DNA of 64,000 nt from Tetradesmus obliquus. Its lineage: Eukaryota > Chlorophyta > Chlorophyceae > Sphaeropleales > Scenedesmaceae. Position numbers and translations under genes: made by a program. The DNA lies in NCBI GenBank assembly GCA_030272155.1, contig CP126195.1, positions 5,501,001-5,565,000 on the forward strand, read 5' to 3'. The notes beneath the pieces were generated by a model. The model saw only the letters and a list, made by a program, of their open reading frames with translations. It did no database searches and had not been told where the DNA came from. The stretch's first letter is position 1. Each line of letters opens with the position of its first letter. Positions 1 to 13,214 of the stretch are shown here, one piece after another.

Positions 1-3000
1 CAAAACATTCTTGTGTGCATTCCATACGTCATGCGGAGGCTGCGTTTCGCAACTGCAGCCGGCCGTATGTTGTGAGCATCAGGCGTCACGGCCTTGTGCA
101 CTTTTGCCTCACCACTCGCATGCCCGCTTAAGCGGCCACACATGCACCACTGCAGTACAATGTGTGTGAAAAGAAGAAAGAGGATGCATCCAGCGTTGTA
201 TGCGGCTTTAATCAGCCGAGTGGCCGTCCGGCCTTCCATGCTATGGATGATGATGATGTTGTGTGCTGCTGCCCAGCACGCCAGGCCGCACGGCCATGGT
301 ATCATGTGTGCAGGGGTGCCTTGGTTGTTTGAGCAACAGGTGGTTCCCCGTGAACGTGGCTGTGTTGCTCTCGACAGGCGACAGTGCTGCAATGTGACTC
401 GGCCACCAGTGGAGTATGAGTTGCATGAAGCAGCAGATCAACAGGCCAGGTTTGCATGCACTGCTGCTGTAGTTTGTGCTGTGTGGTGCCGGGGGGTGTA
501 CTGTGCTGCTGGGGTTGCATTCTTGTCTAGGCTATGTTGCATGAACTTGCCAGGGGCCGTTGCCGTCACTGCTCAGTTTGCACAGGACGCGTTTAGTCTG
601 CATGCAGCTGCTTTACAGTTGCGTGTCTTGGGAACGGGGCCCATCTGGCATGCAGGGGGCGGCATGCATTTCTGGCTGGCCTGTGTAGGTTTTGGATTGT
701 GGTGGTGGGGTTGAAGCTGTGGCAGTGTATGCTGCAGCAGCAGGGTGTATGTGAGTACTGCTGCGTGTATAGGGGTGCATTGAATCGTCTGGTGCGGTTG
801 CGGTTGTGGAAGGAAGCACACAGTTTCCTTGTCCTGCTGTGGATGCGGTTGCTGCTGCATAGCATTGCTAGCATGATTCACAGCTGGCATTCAGACAGGC
901 GGCATTCATTGCTCCGCAACAGCAGGCAGGAGAGCAATAGTATGCTGTACAGTGACCTGCGGCAGCAATCGTCACATGCACGGTTGTGAGCTCCTCCCCG
1001 CGCTGCTCCAGTTGGTGCACGGTGTGTGGGTTGTATTGCTGCAGCAAGGCACAGCAAGTTTTCTCCTGTCTCTCTCTCACACACTTGCACTGCTGGCCTG
1101 TGGTCTCCTTTGCAGCATTCTTGCTCCTCCTCCTGCTCCTCCTCCTCCTTTTGCTGCGCCGCTGCACGGCCAGTGAATGCCGCCAGAAACAGCTGGCGTG
1201 CTGCTAGTGCCCACGCATGCTGCCTGGTAGCTGCAGGCGTGGTGTGATGCATGGCAGGCAAACAGCTGGGGCTCTTTTGCAGTTCAGGGTTGGCCCAGCG
1301 GCTCAATTTGTGTCATGTTGCCTGTGTGGAACACAATGAGCCGAAAGACTGCTACGTTTGCTTCATACATGCTGTTAGTACGTCACTCTCTAAAGGTTGC
1401 AGAAAACTGTAGTCACGAGCTAGTACGTTGCTGTTTGTTACACACACTGCGGTTATGTGAGCTGGGGGTGACCTGCTTTGCACAGCTTGTGCTGCTGGCA
1501 TAGGACAATTCTTGTGAGCCAGCGGCACCTGAGGCATGCGCAGGTGAAGTTAGGAGACTACGGCTGCATTAAATGCAGTTGACAATGCTGCTGCTGCTGC
1601 TGTGGAGTCACCTCCCAGCAGTAGGCTGATGCATTCAACTGGTGTTTGGAGAAAGAGCAGGGTGCAACGCACGCGGGTGTGCATACATGCATGTGTGCAT
1701 TCCATGCCTCAGCGTATTGCACTTCTGCTGTTGAGCAAAAGCAGGGTGCCAGTAAGTGACAACAGCTGCTGGTGAGACAAAAGGTGACAATGCACGTGCT
1801 GTCTGATGCTTTGGCCAGCTAGGCTGCTTTTGGGCAGGCACGTGCAGGGTATCAATACATTGTTGCGGTTTGGTGTCTGTGTTGATCATTGCAGCAGTGT
1901 ACAGCAGGCCCAGCTGCTCTGCCTGTTGCACAGCGCTAAACCAGTGATGTGCATGTATAGGCAGTCGGCATGCTGCATATGCTGCCCAGCTCAGCAGCTG
2001 GAGCAGCAGTTGGCGCATCTTCGGCTGTCTCAAACGTGCCGTGTTCCCTCCCACACCTGTACCACCACACAGAACATGATTTGACATGCAGCTGTGCTGT
2101 ACAGCTAATGTACAGCTACAATACCTGCCAACTACGTCTGCACACCTGCTGGGTCGGGTTGTGCAGCAGCTGAGGCTGGCTTGTAGCAGCAGCAGCAGTA
2201 GCAGCAGCGCCTGCTGCTTGAAGGATCACAATGCAATGTGCATGCCATGGTGGCACGCGTATGTGGCGGCACGCGTATGTGGTGGCACGCAAAGTGGCCG
2301 CCATCCATCCCGGTGCATCTTCGCATTACTGCTACGTATGCCATGTTCAGGAGCTGCCGGTTGCTGCTGAAAATCAGCAGCAACGAGGCACATGAGCATG
2401 AACATGTTCTGCATTGAGATTGAAAGGCAGCACCACACTCACTAACAGGTTAATGCCTGGCTCGCTGTGCAGATGCATACGCTGCTCCGTCAGCCGTTGT
2501 TGCATACTGCACAGCAAGCGCCTGCACAGCTGTGCTGCTGAGATACACACACTGCAGGCCTGGCTACTGCGTCTGAATAGCCTGCCAGCTGGCATACTCT
2601 GCTGGACGGCTCTATTCCTGAGGTTTGCGGTGTTGTGAGAGGATTGCTGGCGCTTGTTATGCGTTGCGATGTGTGCGTGCTGTTGCCGGTGGCGCCCCAC
2701 CACGCACCACTTTGACTGCTAAAGCTGACGCGGACTGCTGCTATGTTGCAAAACGTAAGGCACCAGTTCATGTTGGCAATTTGGATGCGGTGTGAGATCA
2801 ACACTATTACTGGCCTTGGCAATGCATGTGGTGCGCCTGCGGAGCTGCTAGGGTGGATTATTCATGCACGTATGAGCTCATACCTGTGTTGCACAACAGG
2901 TTGTGGCAGTATGCTTGAGGTTACTACACTGCTCAGCTGACAGGGTTTGCCCTTCATTGTGGTCTGCCAGTAGTAGTATAGGTGCCCACCTATACTACAG

Positions 3001-3989
3001 AAGTAGTATAGGCGCGTACCTATACCACTACTCTGCCTGCACTTGTGCTGCCTGTTGTGTTGTCACCCTTGAGCCAGCATATGCAGCCACACCCACACAC
3101 CGCATCGAGCTTTTTGCTTCATGGCAGCTGCATGGTTAGCCATGTACGGCATTGGCTACGGCTGCATTATTACTGAATCCTTGCTGCAACTAGCGCTGTC
3201 AGGCAGTATGACCTTTTATGCCTGTGTGCTGGACATTGCATGGGTATGTGCCGGTTGCATACTTATCCGGCTCTCCGCAATCTTAGCGTACCGAGGCACT
3301 CTGTTCACTCTACCACACCAGCAGCAGCCGTAGAATGCTGCTGAGTGCCTAGATCTAACAGGGCTCCCAACTGAAGGTATCACTTTGCTCTCTCTCACCG
3401 CTTGTTGCCCTCAGTTTGATGTCCCTTTGCGTGGTGCCTCAATAGGCATCAGCTGTTTGCCCGGGTCGTGTTTGTGCATCCAGCCAAGCATGTGCTTTGC
3501 TGCCTGGCTGCATGTTGCGTTGCGCACGCCGCAACTTTGCGCGTCCGAGCTTGGCGGCTAAATTTCTGCGCTGTGTTTGCGCTGAATGCCTGCCGCAACT
3601 GGCGCAAGTAGCTTCTATTGCGCAGCAGCTGCGCGCGCCTCAGCAACAAACTAAAAAAATGTGGTGTGTCAGGCGTGTTTCAGTGGTTCCAATGCCAGAC
3701 TGGGGTTCGAGTTTGGTTTTTTGGGGCATGGCAGTCTTGCAGATCAACACAGTGCACGACACTGCAGTCGAGGACTTGGGGGCTATTCCACTGCTGTAGT
3801 GTGTGCAACCTGCTACACAGCAATCCACACAGCATTGTTCACTTGATGGCTGCGGCGCCTGCGGCAGTTCACATGCCGACAGCTTAGCTGCATGGCCTGC
3901 GCAGACACCCACTTTGTGTCAGGCTTGTTGGGTTGTGATGGCACGCTAGATCTCCTGTTTCGACTGCAATCCTACCACCAGACATCACA
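1..3989. other. Gene-free 5' flank
   Basis: I see no supportable gene here. Open frames on both strands are Cys/His/Gln-rich translations of CTG- and TGCA-rich DNA, without recognisable domains and without splice-linked neighbours. The stretch holds short CTG runs (around 2187-2208) and a paired hairpin near 2973. It may be intergenic, or the 3' side of a gene lying before the window. Confidence 0.5.
2973..3031. repeat. Two adjacent related hairpins
   Basis: Positions 2973-2984 (GTAGTATAGGTG) and 2987-2998 are perfect reverse complements separated by two bases. A second, related hairpin follows at once: GTATAGG near 3006-3012 pairs with CCTATAC at 3019-3025, and outer GTAG/CTAC ends flank it. 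The sequence is AT-richer than its surroundings. Whether it acts as a terminator, a foldback-element remnant or a cruciform is unknown. Confidence 0.7.
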
Positions 3990-5080
3990 GAGTAGGAGGC
4001 TGCTGGTGGCAAGGCAGGGCGCGCTGCGCTGCTGTTTCAGTCTCGGCCACAGCAATCCTCCACATGTAGTTCACTTGAGTCACTGTGTACATTGCTGTTT
4101 GGCGGCCGCAGTTGAGGCAGGGTGTCTTGAGGACCTCAGCTGCATGCGCCTCGCACACAACTGCTTCTTCAGGCGCAATGTTGGGTTGGCATGCTAGTCT
4201 GCGATGGCATGCTAGTTTGCGTTATATGACGGCACTCGCAGAGCAGCAGGCCGACGGCGGTAGTTCAAGGCGCACTGCGCTGCTGTTCCAGTTTGGCCCA
4301 CAGCAGTCCTCCAGGTGTCCTTCACTTGAGTCACTTTTCGGCGGCTGCAGCTAAGGCAGAGTTTGTTCAGGATCTCAGCTGCATGCGCCTCGCACACAAC
4401 TGCTTCGTCAGGCGCAATGTTGGGTCGTGATGGCATGCTAGTTTGCGTTATATGACGGCACTCGCAGAGCAGCAGGCCGACGGCGGTAGTTCAAGGCGCA
4501 CTGCGCTGCTGTTCCAGTTTGGCCCACAGCAGTCCTCCAGGTGTCCTTCACTTGAGTCACTTTTCGGCGGCTGCAGCTAAGGCAGAGTTTGTTCAGGATC
4601 TCAGCTGCATGCGCCTCGCACACAACTGCTTCGTCAGGCGCAATGTTGGGTCGTGATGGCATGCTAGTTTGCGTTATATGACGGCACTCGCAGAGCAGCA
4701 GGCCGACGGCGGTAGTTCAAGGCGCACTGCGCTGCTGTTCCAGTTTGGCCCACAGCAGTCCTCCAGGTGTCCTTCACTTGAGTCACTTTTCGGCGGCTGC
4801 AGCTAAGGCAGAGTTTGTTCAGGATCTCAGCTGCATGCGCCTCGCACACAACTGCTTCGTCAGGCGCAATGTTGGGTCGTGATGGCATGCTAGTTTGCGT
4901 TATATGACGGCACTCGCAGAGCAGCAGGCCGACGGCGGTAGTTCAAGGCGCACTGCGCTGCTGTTCCAGTTTGGCCCACAGCAGTCCTCCAGGTGTCCTT
5001 CACTTGAGTCACTTTTCGGCGGCTGCAGCTAAGGCAGAGTTTGTTCAGGATCTCAGCTGCATGCGCCTCGCACACAACTG
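3990..5080. repeat. 226-bp tandem repeat array
   Basis: A unit of 226 bp repeats head to tail, with equivalent points at 4212, 4438, 4664 and 4890. The central copies look identical, as seen in the exact recurrence of the TTATATGACGGCACTCGCAG block and of a 74-codon open frame on the minus strand. A diverged copy lies at about 4000-4200, and a more decayed one may lie at about 3790-3960. The last copy breaks off near 5080. The repeated frame starts and stops inside each unit and has no known domain, so I treat it as non-coding satellite DNA. Identity in the centre and divergence at the edge fit recent amplification. Confidence 0.9.
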
Positions 5081-6463
5081 CCTTTTGCCAGGCGTGATTC
5101 CTGTGCTTGGTCCCCTTTGTGCTGAACCTGGCAGCCTTGCAAGAAACAGAAAGCATGCCGCTGCTGTTGGTGCTCTGTTTGGTGGCCTGCACCACCCACA
5201 AACCCTAGGCGTACTAGAAGTTCTCAAAGCAACCTTTTGTCGTGTGCAGCATTGTCACGGTGTGTGCGCGCGTTGCTGTGATCGCAGAGGCAGCTCGTTG
5301 TGCTATTATCAGCGCATACCTGAGGTCCACCTTCAGCTTTGACTAGGCTTACTGCACGAGTTGTGTAGAGTTGCGTTGCTGCGCGTTGTTACTAGACCAG
5401 TTGCTTACAGTTGTACAACACTGTTGTGACACCAGTTGCTTACAGTTGTACACATACGTTGCTGCATGTGTTTGCCAGACCAGTGGTGCACTTGTGGGCC
5501 TGTCCATGACAAGCACCAGCCAACGCATGTTATCTACCATCACATCTCTGTGGCAGGAGTACGACTTGTTGGTGGCTGAGCTGTGTAGCCAATATATTGG
5601 CCAATATATCGACCGGTGTATGTGTACAGCTGAACCTTGAGATCTCACGGGCCTTGGCTAGACATGCTGTGGTGCTTGGGGAAGGTTGAAATCACATAGC
5701 TGATCTCAAAGTATATGGCCGAATGTGCTGTGGTCCACCTGGGAGAGTGCCGGGCAGTGCATTGCAGCTTGGAATTGTTGGGCCCCTGTGTTTGTGTTGG
5801 TCAGCAGGTTGTTGTTATTGATGTTGCGCATTACTACAGCTGTGCGTTGCGGTGTCTGGGCTGGGCCGTGCTGTACTCTGGCCTGCTGGGCCGTGCTGTA
5901 CTCTGGCCTGCTGGGCCGTGCTGTCAGCACAGCGCTGTGCAGCGGCAACAGCAAAACTATATATTTGGCTGCCCCGCCATGCGCAGCTGGGCATGCTTCG
6001 GCATGTGATTGTGCACACACAGGAGCATCACAGTCGATAAGCAGAGTTGACGTTTTGTTTGACGTTCAAGTTGTACAGTGCAATGGGCTGTGTTCCCATT
6101 GTGTAACACACAAATGTTGAAAGTGCACTTTCCACACGTGTGGACAAAAGTTTGCACTGCTTGCTGGTCCAGGATTTTTGCTGGGGCGCTGCCAGAACAT
6201 CATTACTGTCGGGGTTTACTACCGCTCGCATCATACCTGCGCATGAAACCAGAGATACCAAGCGAATACCCGGTACAAGGCTTGTACATTATGCATACTA
6301 CTGCACAAACACATTTCAGAAGAGCTGCATACCTGGACAGCAGGGATCATATGCAGCGCACGCCAGGTGACTGCGTACCACACAGCACGGCATGCGATGC
6401 TTGTTGCAATTTGCAACTACCGCATGTCACCAACCCACCGCAACACACAAACCACCAACCACA
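5081..6463. other. 3' flank of the giant minus-strand gene
   Basis: There is no gene I can support. The part next to 6463 should hold the 3' UTR of the minus-strand giant gene. I could not place a polyadenylation signal with confidence. An overlapping plus-strand open frame (6078-6719) runs antisense to the last coding exon and has no domain. Confidence 0.5.
5861..5925. repeat. 25-bp minisatellite
   Basis: The 25-bp unit starting CTGGGCCGTGCTGTACTCTG repeats at 5861, 5886 and 5911 (about 2.6 copies, nearly identical). It lies in non-coding DNA downstream of the giant gene. Confidence 0.85.
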
Positions 6464-8380
6464 TCAATGCACGCATGCTGCGACAACAGCTGCCTGCAGG
6501 CCCCCTTGCACAGCAGATGCCTCCAGCTGCAAGGCTGCTAGCACTGGCTGCAGTGCTACTCCCTTGACCCCATCACTCATCTCTCCACCAAGGTTGCGGC
6601 TGCAAATCACCCCACCATACTGCCCAGCCCATGCGTCCGAGCCATACACATCTTGCGACACTACTGCTGCTAGCCCAGCACCACTGCTGCTGCTGCTGGC
6701 TCGCAGGTCATCTTGGTAGCTGCTGCTGCTGCTGCTGCCCAGCTGCGCAAGCGCGCCTTCAAGCTGCCGCTGCAGCAGGCTCTGCTGCTGCATGTATCGC
6801 ACCTCCTGAGACCGCATCAGCCGCTGCACAGCACCAGCACCTGCACCTGCAGCGGTGCCATCAGCGGCTGCTGAACCTGCAGCAGCCGCGGCACAGCCGT
6901 CATTGTGCGGTGCTGCTGCTAGCAGCAGCTGGCACGTCTCGTCCTCACAGCCAAGCAAGTCTGCTAGCTCATCTTGACTGAGGCATACCATGTCTGCCAG
7001 ACCAGATGCCACTATTGCAGCAGCGGCAGCGGCAGCTGCTGCGCCGTCGCTGTTGCTGCTACCGCTCTGGCCATTACCAGCTGCAGGTGTCGCTGGCTGT
7101 GACCTGCCGTGCTGCTGCACCACTGCTGCTGCTCCTGACATCACCGCCAAGCACGAGAACAGCAAGCGCGCAACAGCCACCACACCCTGGCTAGCTGCTG
7201 CATACGCTTGCTGATGCCTGGCTGCAGCACGGCGCGCAGCACCATCGGCGCCTGCCTGCTTCTTAGCAGCTGCATCTGCTGCAGCCTGCGCTGCTGCCAG
7301 CTGCTCTTTGAACCGCTCCAAGTCGTTTGTAACAGCCTGGCAGCGGCGGGAAGGTGTAGGCAGCGACAGCACATAGCAAGCGTGAGCAATGCAGTATGCA
7401 CGCCGGAGTTGGTGCTACTGGCGGTGCGGCTGTCCTGCTGGACACGAGCTCAGCGCAACCCGACTCTGCCAGCTCGCTTTGCCAGCCATGCTGTCTCTGT
7501 ATCAGCCGTATGAGCACTCGCAGAGTCCAGCTTCATCCCGTGCAAACCCATGCTGCACAGCTCACAACCCCAAATTAGGCATCTGATGATCCCTACTTTG
7601 CCTGCTGCTTGCATGCTCAGCCCCCAGCAGCCACACGACATAATGACCAGAAATTCACCCAGTCACCTGCAGTGCGGCCTCCTTGCGGCTCAGCTGCGCC
7701 CGCAGCCGCCCATTCACTTTCAGCGTAACCCGATTCTGCCAGCTCGCTTTGCCAGCCATGCTGCCTAGAAGCAGCTGTACATGCACTCATGCAGAGCTCA
7801 GCTTCATCCCGTGCAAACCCATGCTATACAGCTCATAACCTCACAGACCCAAAACGAATTTTACTAACGATCGATATGCCACCTGCTTGCATGCTCAGCC
7901 CCCAGCAGCCACACTACACAATGCACCAGAAAGTTAAGTCACCTGCAGTGCAGCCTCTTTGCGGCTCAGCTCCGCCCGCAGCCGCCCATTCACTTTCAGC
8001 TGCCGCTCCAGCTCATCCCCAGCCCCATTCCCGCCGCCGCCGCGCCTGCCTGCTGCCGCCTCTTCTGCTTTCACCTGCGCCTCTGCTAGCGCTGCCTTGC
8101 TGTCCTGCAGCGCTGCTTCCTTGCGGGCTAGTGTGGCGGCGAGCTGCTTGCAGCGCGCCTCTGCTGCTGCCGCGCGCTCCTCGAGCACGGCTGCGGGGTT
8201 GGAAGCGAGGCGGCCGGAGAGCTCCTCCACGCGCGCCTTGAGCTCCCTGCAGCAGCAGCGGCAGCAGCAGGAACAGTGCGCAAACAGATGCGGATGTAAG
8301 AGACAGAATTTTATAAGAGAGGCTGCGGAATTGGAAGCGAGGCGGCCGGGGAGCTCCTCCACGCGCGCCTTGAGCTCCCT

Positions 8381-8413
<33 letters not shown>

Positions 8414-11400
8414 ACATGTGGATGTGACAGGCAACAATTGATTAGAGAGGCGGTTGGGTTGGAGACGAGGCGGCTGGAGAGCTCCTCCACGCGTGCCGTG
8501 AGCTCCCTGCAGCAGCAGTGCGCAAACAATTGTGGATGAGAGAGGCAGGATTTGATGAGAGAGGCTGTTGGGTTGGAGGCGAGGCGACTAGAGCGCTCCT
8601 CCACGCGCGTTTTCAGCTCCCTGCAGCAGCAGCAGCAGCGCGTCAATGGGTGCGGCAAGAGCTGACAGTAAGAGGCTGAGGTTGATGACAGCAAGATGCA
8701 CCCAGCAACATGCACAAACACACACTCAAGCACACACTCGCAGCTGCTGTTAACACACCACGCAGCATGCACCCTGCAGCGCCCAGCAACCTGCCGCAGC
8801 CCGCACCTGATCAGCACATTCTTGCGGTCGATGCTGCTCTTGCTCTCTTTTCAGCTTCGCCTCCAGGCCCTCCCTGGCAGCCTGCTGGCCAGCCAGCTCC
8901 CGCTGATCCTAGACATTCACCTCTTTCCAACAAAGCCCCCACTCTCGCTCAGCTACAAACATGCACGCACGCTCCGACACACCCTCTTAGAGCTGCTATC
9001 AGCACACCACACAGCATGCATCCTGCAGCAGCTGTACAACTCACCTGATCAGCACATTCTTGCGGTCAATGCTGCCCTTGCTCTCCTTCAGCTTCACCTC
9101 CAGCCCCTCCCTGGCAGCCTACTGGCTAGACAGCTCCCGCTGATCCTAGACATCACCTCTTTCCAACAAGGCCTCCACTTACACCCAGCAGCACACGCGC
9201 ACGCAAGCACAGTCACACACTGTCACAGCTGGTGTTGCACACACCACACAGCATTCAGCCTGCCGCGCATCCCGCACCTGATCAGCACATTCTTGCGGTC
9301 AATGCTGCCCTTGCTCTCCTTAAGCCTCGCCTCAAGTCCCTCCCTGGCAGCCTGCTGGCCAGCCAGCTCCCGCTGCAGCAGCGCCAGCACACCCGCTAGC
9401 CGCTCCACGCCAGCAGCAGCTGCATCATCACCAGCAGCAACACACCCAGCGCCGCCGCCTGCTGCTGCTGCAGCAGCAAACAGCGCCCCCAACTCCAGGC
9501 TTGCTAGCCCACTGGCGCCGCCGGCAGCAGCTGCCGCACTGCTGCCCGTAGCTGCTGCTGCAGCGGCAGCAGCGGCGGCTGCTGCGGCTCGCTGCCGCCC
9601 CAGCCTGCCGTTCTCGGCACGTGCTGCCCGCAGAGCTTCCCGCGCAGCTGCCAGGTCAGCCTGTGCTCGCGCCGCCTCTTCTTTCGCGCCTGCACTTTCA
9701 ACCGCAGCAACAGCGCCTGCTGTGGCTGCCTTGCGCATAGCTTCTGCATCTGCTTTGGCAGCCTTCAGCTTCGCCCGAAGCCTTGCAGCTGCGCTGCGCA
9801 AGGCATGCGCTGTGCATTCAGCCCTGCGCCGGCCTAACCTCTCAAGCGCCGCTTCACGCTTGGCTGCTGCAAGCACGTCTGCATGCCGCACCCAATCCAT
9901 TGCATGCTGAGCTAACCCGCATATGTCAGGCAGCTGCTGCTGCTGCTGCTGCTGATCCTGCGCTGCTGCTGCTGCTGTGCCGTACCCGTCATGCTGCAAC
10001 AGCTGCTGGTCCTGAGCTCTGCTTCTGCCCATGGCAGTGTCATTGAATCTGCTGCTGCTGCTCAAGTGACGACCCACAGCCGAACTAGCAGCTGGCCGGG
10101 AAGCCTTGCGGCCACCAGCTGTTGCTGCTGCTGCTCCGCTAGCCTTGGGCAGATGTGCAATCTTGACGCCAGGCCTGCTGCCAGCCCTGCCGCTAGGACG
10201 CAAGCTATGGTGAGTGTGCTGCTGCAGGTGGCCTGAATCATGGGGGGGTCTAGGACGCAAGCTATGGTGAGTGTGCTGCTGCAGGTGGCCTGAACCATGA
10301 TGCTGCTGGCCAGCAAAAGAACCAGGTCGTCGCCAGCCGCCTGCGCTGCTGCTGTAGCTGCCCCGCCCAAAGCCCAATCCGGCATTACTCCAGCCCCTGC
10401 CCCCTGTGCCAGCTGCTGCTGCTGCTGGGGAGCTGCAGCCAGCTGCTTGGAAGTCTGCAAAGTCTGACGCGACGGCAGCAGGTGCTGCCAGCAGCAGCGC
10501 CTCGAGCTGTGCTTGCAGCTCTGCCATCTCATCTTCTTTGCTGGCCTGGTACTGCTGCACCTGCAGTGATACAGCAGCAATGGCAACAGCAGCTGTCGGT
10601 GGTGTGGCCCATGGCATCAATGTATTACTACCAGGCATCATGGGTGCATGTTCTCAAACACACCTGCAATGATACAGCAACAACAGCAGCAGCAGCAGCT
10701 AGTGGCATGGCCCATGGCAAGTGCGACACTCATACGAGGCATCATGTGCGTGTGCGTGCATGCGGACACATCTTGCAGGTATGCCAGGGGCACTCGTGTA
10801 AGCTCTCAGCATCTGCTGCGCACCTCGTCAGCCAGCTGGCACAGCGCTGACTCAGCAGCAGCACGCCCAGACTCCGCAGCAGCCAGCCTGCCTGCCACCG
10901 CAGCGACGGCTTTGGCCTCGCTGTTTGCAGCAGCATCCTGCAAGGCACGCTGCAGCTCTGAGACCTCTGCTTGGTGGCGAGACTGCAGGCAGGGCAGCAA
11001 GGAACACAGGCAACATCAGGACCAGCAGCAGCTTCACTAGCAGCTTCACTAGCAGCTGACTGCTATCGAGGAAAAATGACATGGGGAACCACAGCGCAGC
11101 ACATGCACAACTAGATGCAGTAGCACCCTTCCTTGGCAGCTGCAAGTCCATGTCAAAACAATGCTGGTGCGAATGGCTGCAAGTCCTCGCCTTTCAGGCA
11201 AAACAGTACCACAAATCAGCTGCACCGACCTGTAGGTTTGCCAGCTGCTGCTTGTGCTCCTGCTCCGCCTGCCCCAGCCTCTCAGCCAGCACAGCACGTG
11301 CCACTGCCAGCTGCTGCTGCGCATCAGCTGCTGCAGCCTCCGCAGCTGCTCGCGCTGCCTCTGCCTGCTGCGCTGCCTCTGTCAGGGACTGCTGCTCCGA

Positions 11401-12468
11401 GCTGAAGCTGGCGACTGTCTCGGCCAGCTGCTGCTGCAGATCTGCCAGCTGCTGCTGCAGCTGCGAGGCGCCGGCAAGTGCCGCCTCATGCTCGCGAGCC
11501 TGCTGTGCATGCTCCTGCAGGCAGCAACAGAGATCGCAGCAGTGAGATACACATACAATTTTTTGGCACCTTTCAATCAGACATAGGAGCAGGTGCCTGC
11601 AAGACGCCTGCAAGATCCTGCTCCTGCAGGCAGCACCAGAGATACCAGGATCATCATGCACACGCAAAGTGATATCAGCACATCTGCAAGCGGGTATAAA
11701 AGGAGGTATCTGCAAGATGCTGGTGTCAGGCTCATGTCAGGCTGCGCCACGAGCAAAAGCAAACAGAACCGCAAAGATCCTTGCCACAGAGTCAGTCCTA
11801 CACATACGGTGCCAAACACCGCTCTGTTGCAGCGTTGCTGGTCGCCGCCCAAGCCCCATGACCCGTGCCTCAACCCCAGCAGAGGCTCCCAGCAGCAGGG
11901 CAGCCACACAACATGCCACAACTATGAATGAATCCAGCCTAAGCACCTGCTAATGACGCAGCAGAGCTGCAGCATCCCACGCACTTGCTGTCAACCAAGC
12001 GCACCTGTTGCAGTGTGGCCTGCAGCCGCTCCAAGCCCATGACCCGCGCCTCAACCCCAGTGGAGGCTCCCAGCACGGCTGCCACACAACATGCCACAAC
12101 TATCAATGAATCCAGTACTGGCACCTGCTGATGACGCAGTCACCTACAGCATATGATGACGCAGCTTACCAACAGCATATCACGCAACTGATGTCAACCA
12201 AGCGCACCTGTTGCAATGTGGCCTGCAGCCGCTCCAAGCCCATGACCCGCGCCTCAACCCCAGCTGAAGCTCCCAGCAGCGCTGCCACCCGCTCCTCAAT
12301 GGCACCGCCCGCTGCTGCTGCTGCACCCGCAAGCTCCTCTCCCCTGTTGAGCAGGGCTCCTGCTGCTGAGATGCTGCCTGAGAGCCGCGACATAACTGCT
12401 GCCTCCGTTGCCTCTAGCCGTGCCAGAAGAGCAGCAAGCTGGCTGCTGTCCTGGGTGGCAGACTGCAG

Positions 12469-12499
<31 letters not shown>

Positions 12500-13181
12500 G
12501 ACACCAGCAACAGTCCGCATCAGACCTGATAGAGTGGTGAACACGCGTAGAGGCAACTACAGCACTGTCATCCAGGCGGAAGCAGGCAGCAGCTGCAAAC
12601 TGCTGTATGACAGGTGGCCCCGCATTGCCTGCATGCTGGGAACTATTGGCAATCTACCAGCATGCGCCGCATGCATGGTGCGCATGCATACACCCTCCGT
12701 TAGCATGCAACAAAGGCGCTTGCCAAAAAATAGGAGGCAGCATTTGGGGCCATTCCCACCAACTGCACCCACCTGCTGCGCAGCTGTCAGCTGCTCCCGC
12801 AGCTGCCTGACTTCTTGCTGCCCACAGGCAACAGCAGCAGCAGCATCCGCTAGCTGCGGCTGCTGCTGGTGCTGCTGCGGCTGTGAGGAAAACAATACAC
12901 CACGTTCAAGTGCTGCACCCAAGGCCTGGGTAGATCCCGCGCCAGCTGCCACAGCAGCAGGCTGTGCCAAGCCTGCTGCATTGCACCGCGCCTGCTGCAA
13001 CTCAGCATTCAGGGTACCCAGGTGCTGCGCCAGCTGCCTGCACTTGGCCTTCCACTTGTTGGAGCGGCGCTGGTGGTGCTGCGCAGCTGCCTGCAGCTGG
13101 CTCAGCGCTGCGACAGTCAAAGTCACACAGTCGCCACCAGCGCCACACGTGTCAACACCCAGTTCAGCTGCGTTAGCTATG

Positions 13182-13214
<33 letters not shown>

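Noticed and set aside
94-714. 206-codon plus-strand open frame
   Set aside because: Composition is Cys/His/Trp-rich low complexity without any motif, and overlapping frames on the other strand are equally long. It is likely chance in stop-poor CTG-rich DNA.
4212-5201. Series of identical 74-codon minus-strand frames
   Set aside because: They are the same chance frame repeated by the 226-bp satellite. No domain was seen, and each copy has its own start and stop.
6078-6719. 213-codon plus-strand open frame
   Set aside because: It overlaps the last exon of the giant gene in antisense; Thr/Pro/Cys-rich with no recognisable domain.
8696-9910. 404-codon plus-strand open frame
   Set aside because: It is antisense to exons 41-42 and their intron in the giant gene. 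Its Ala/Ser/Pro content is what reverse-read GCA/CTG codons produce, and no domain is visible.
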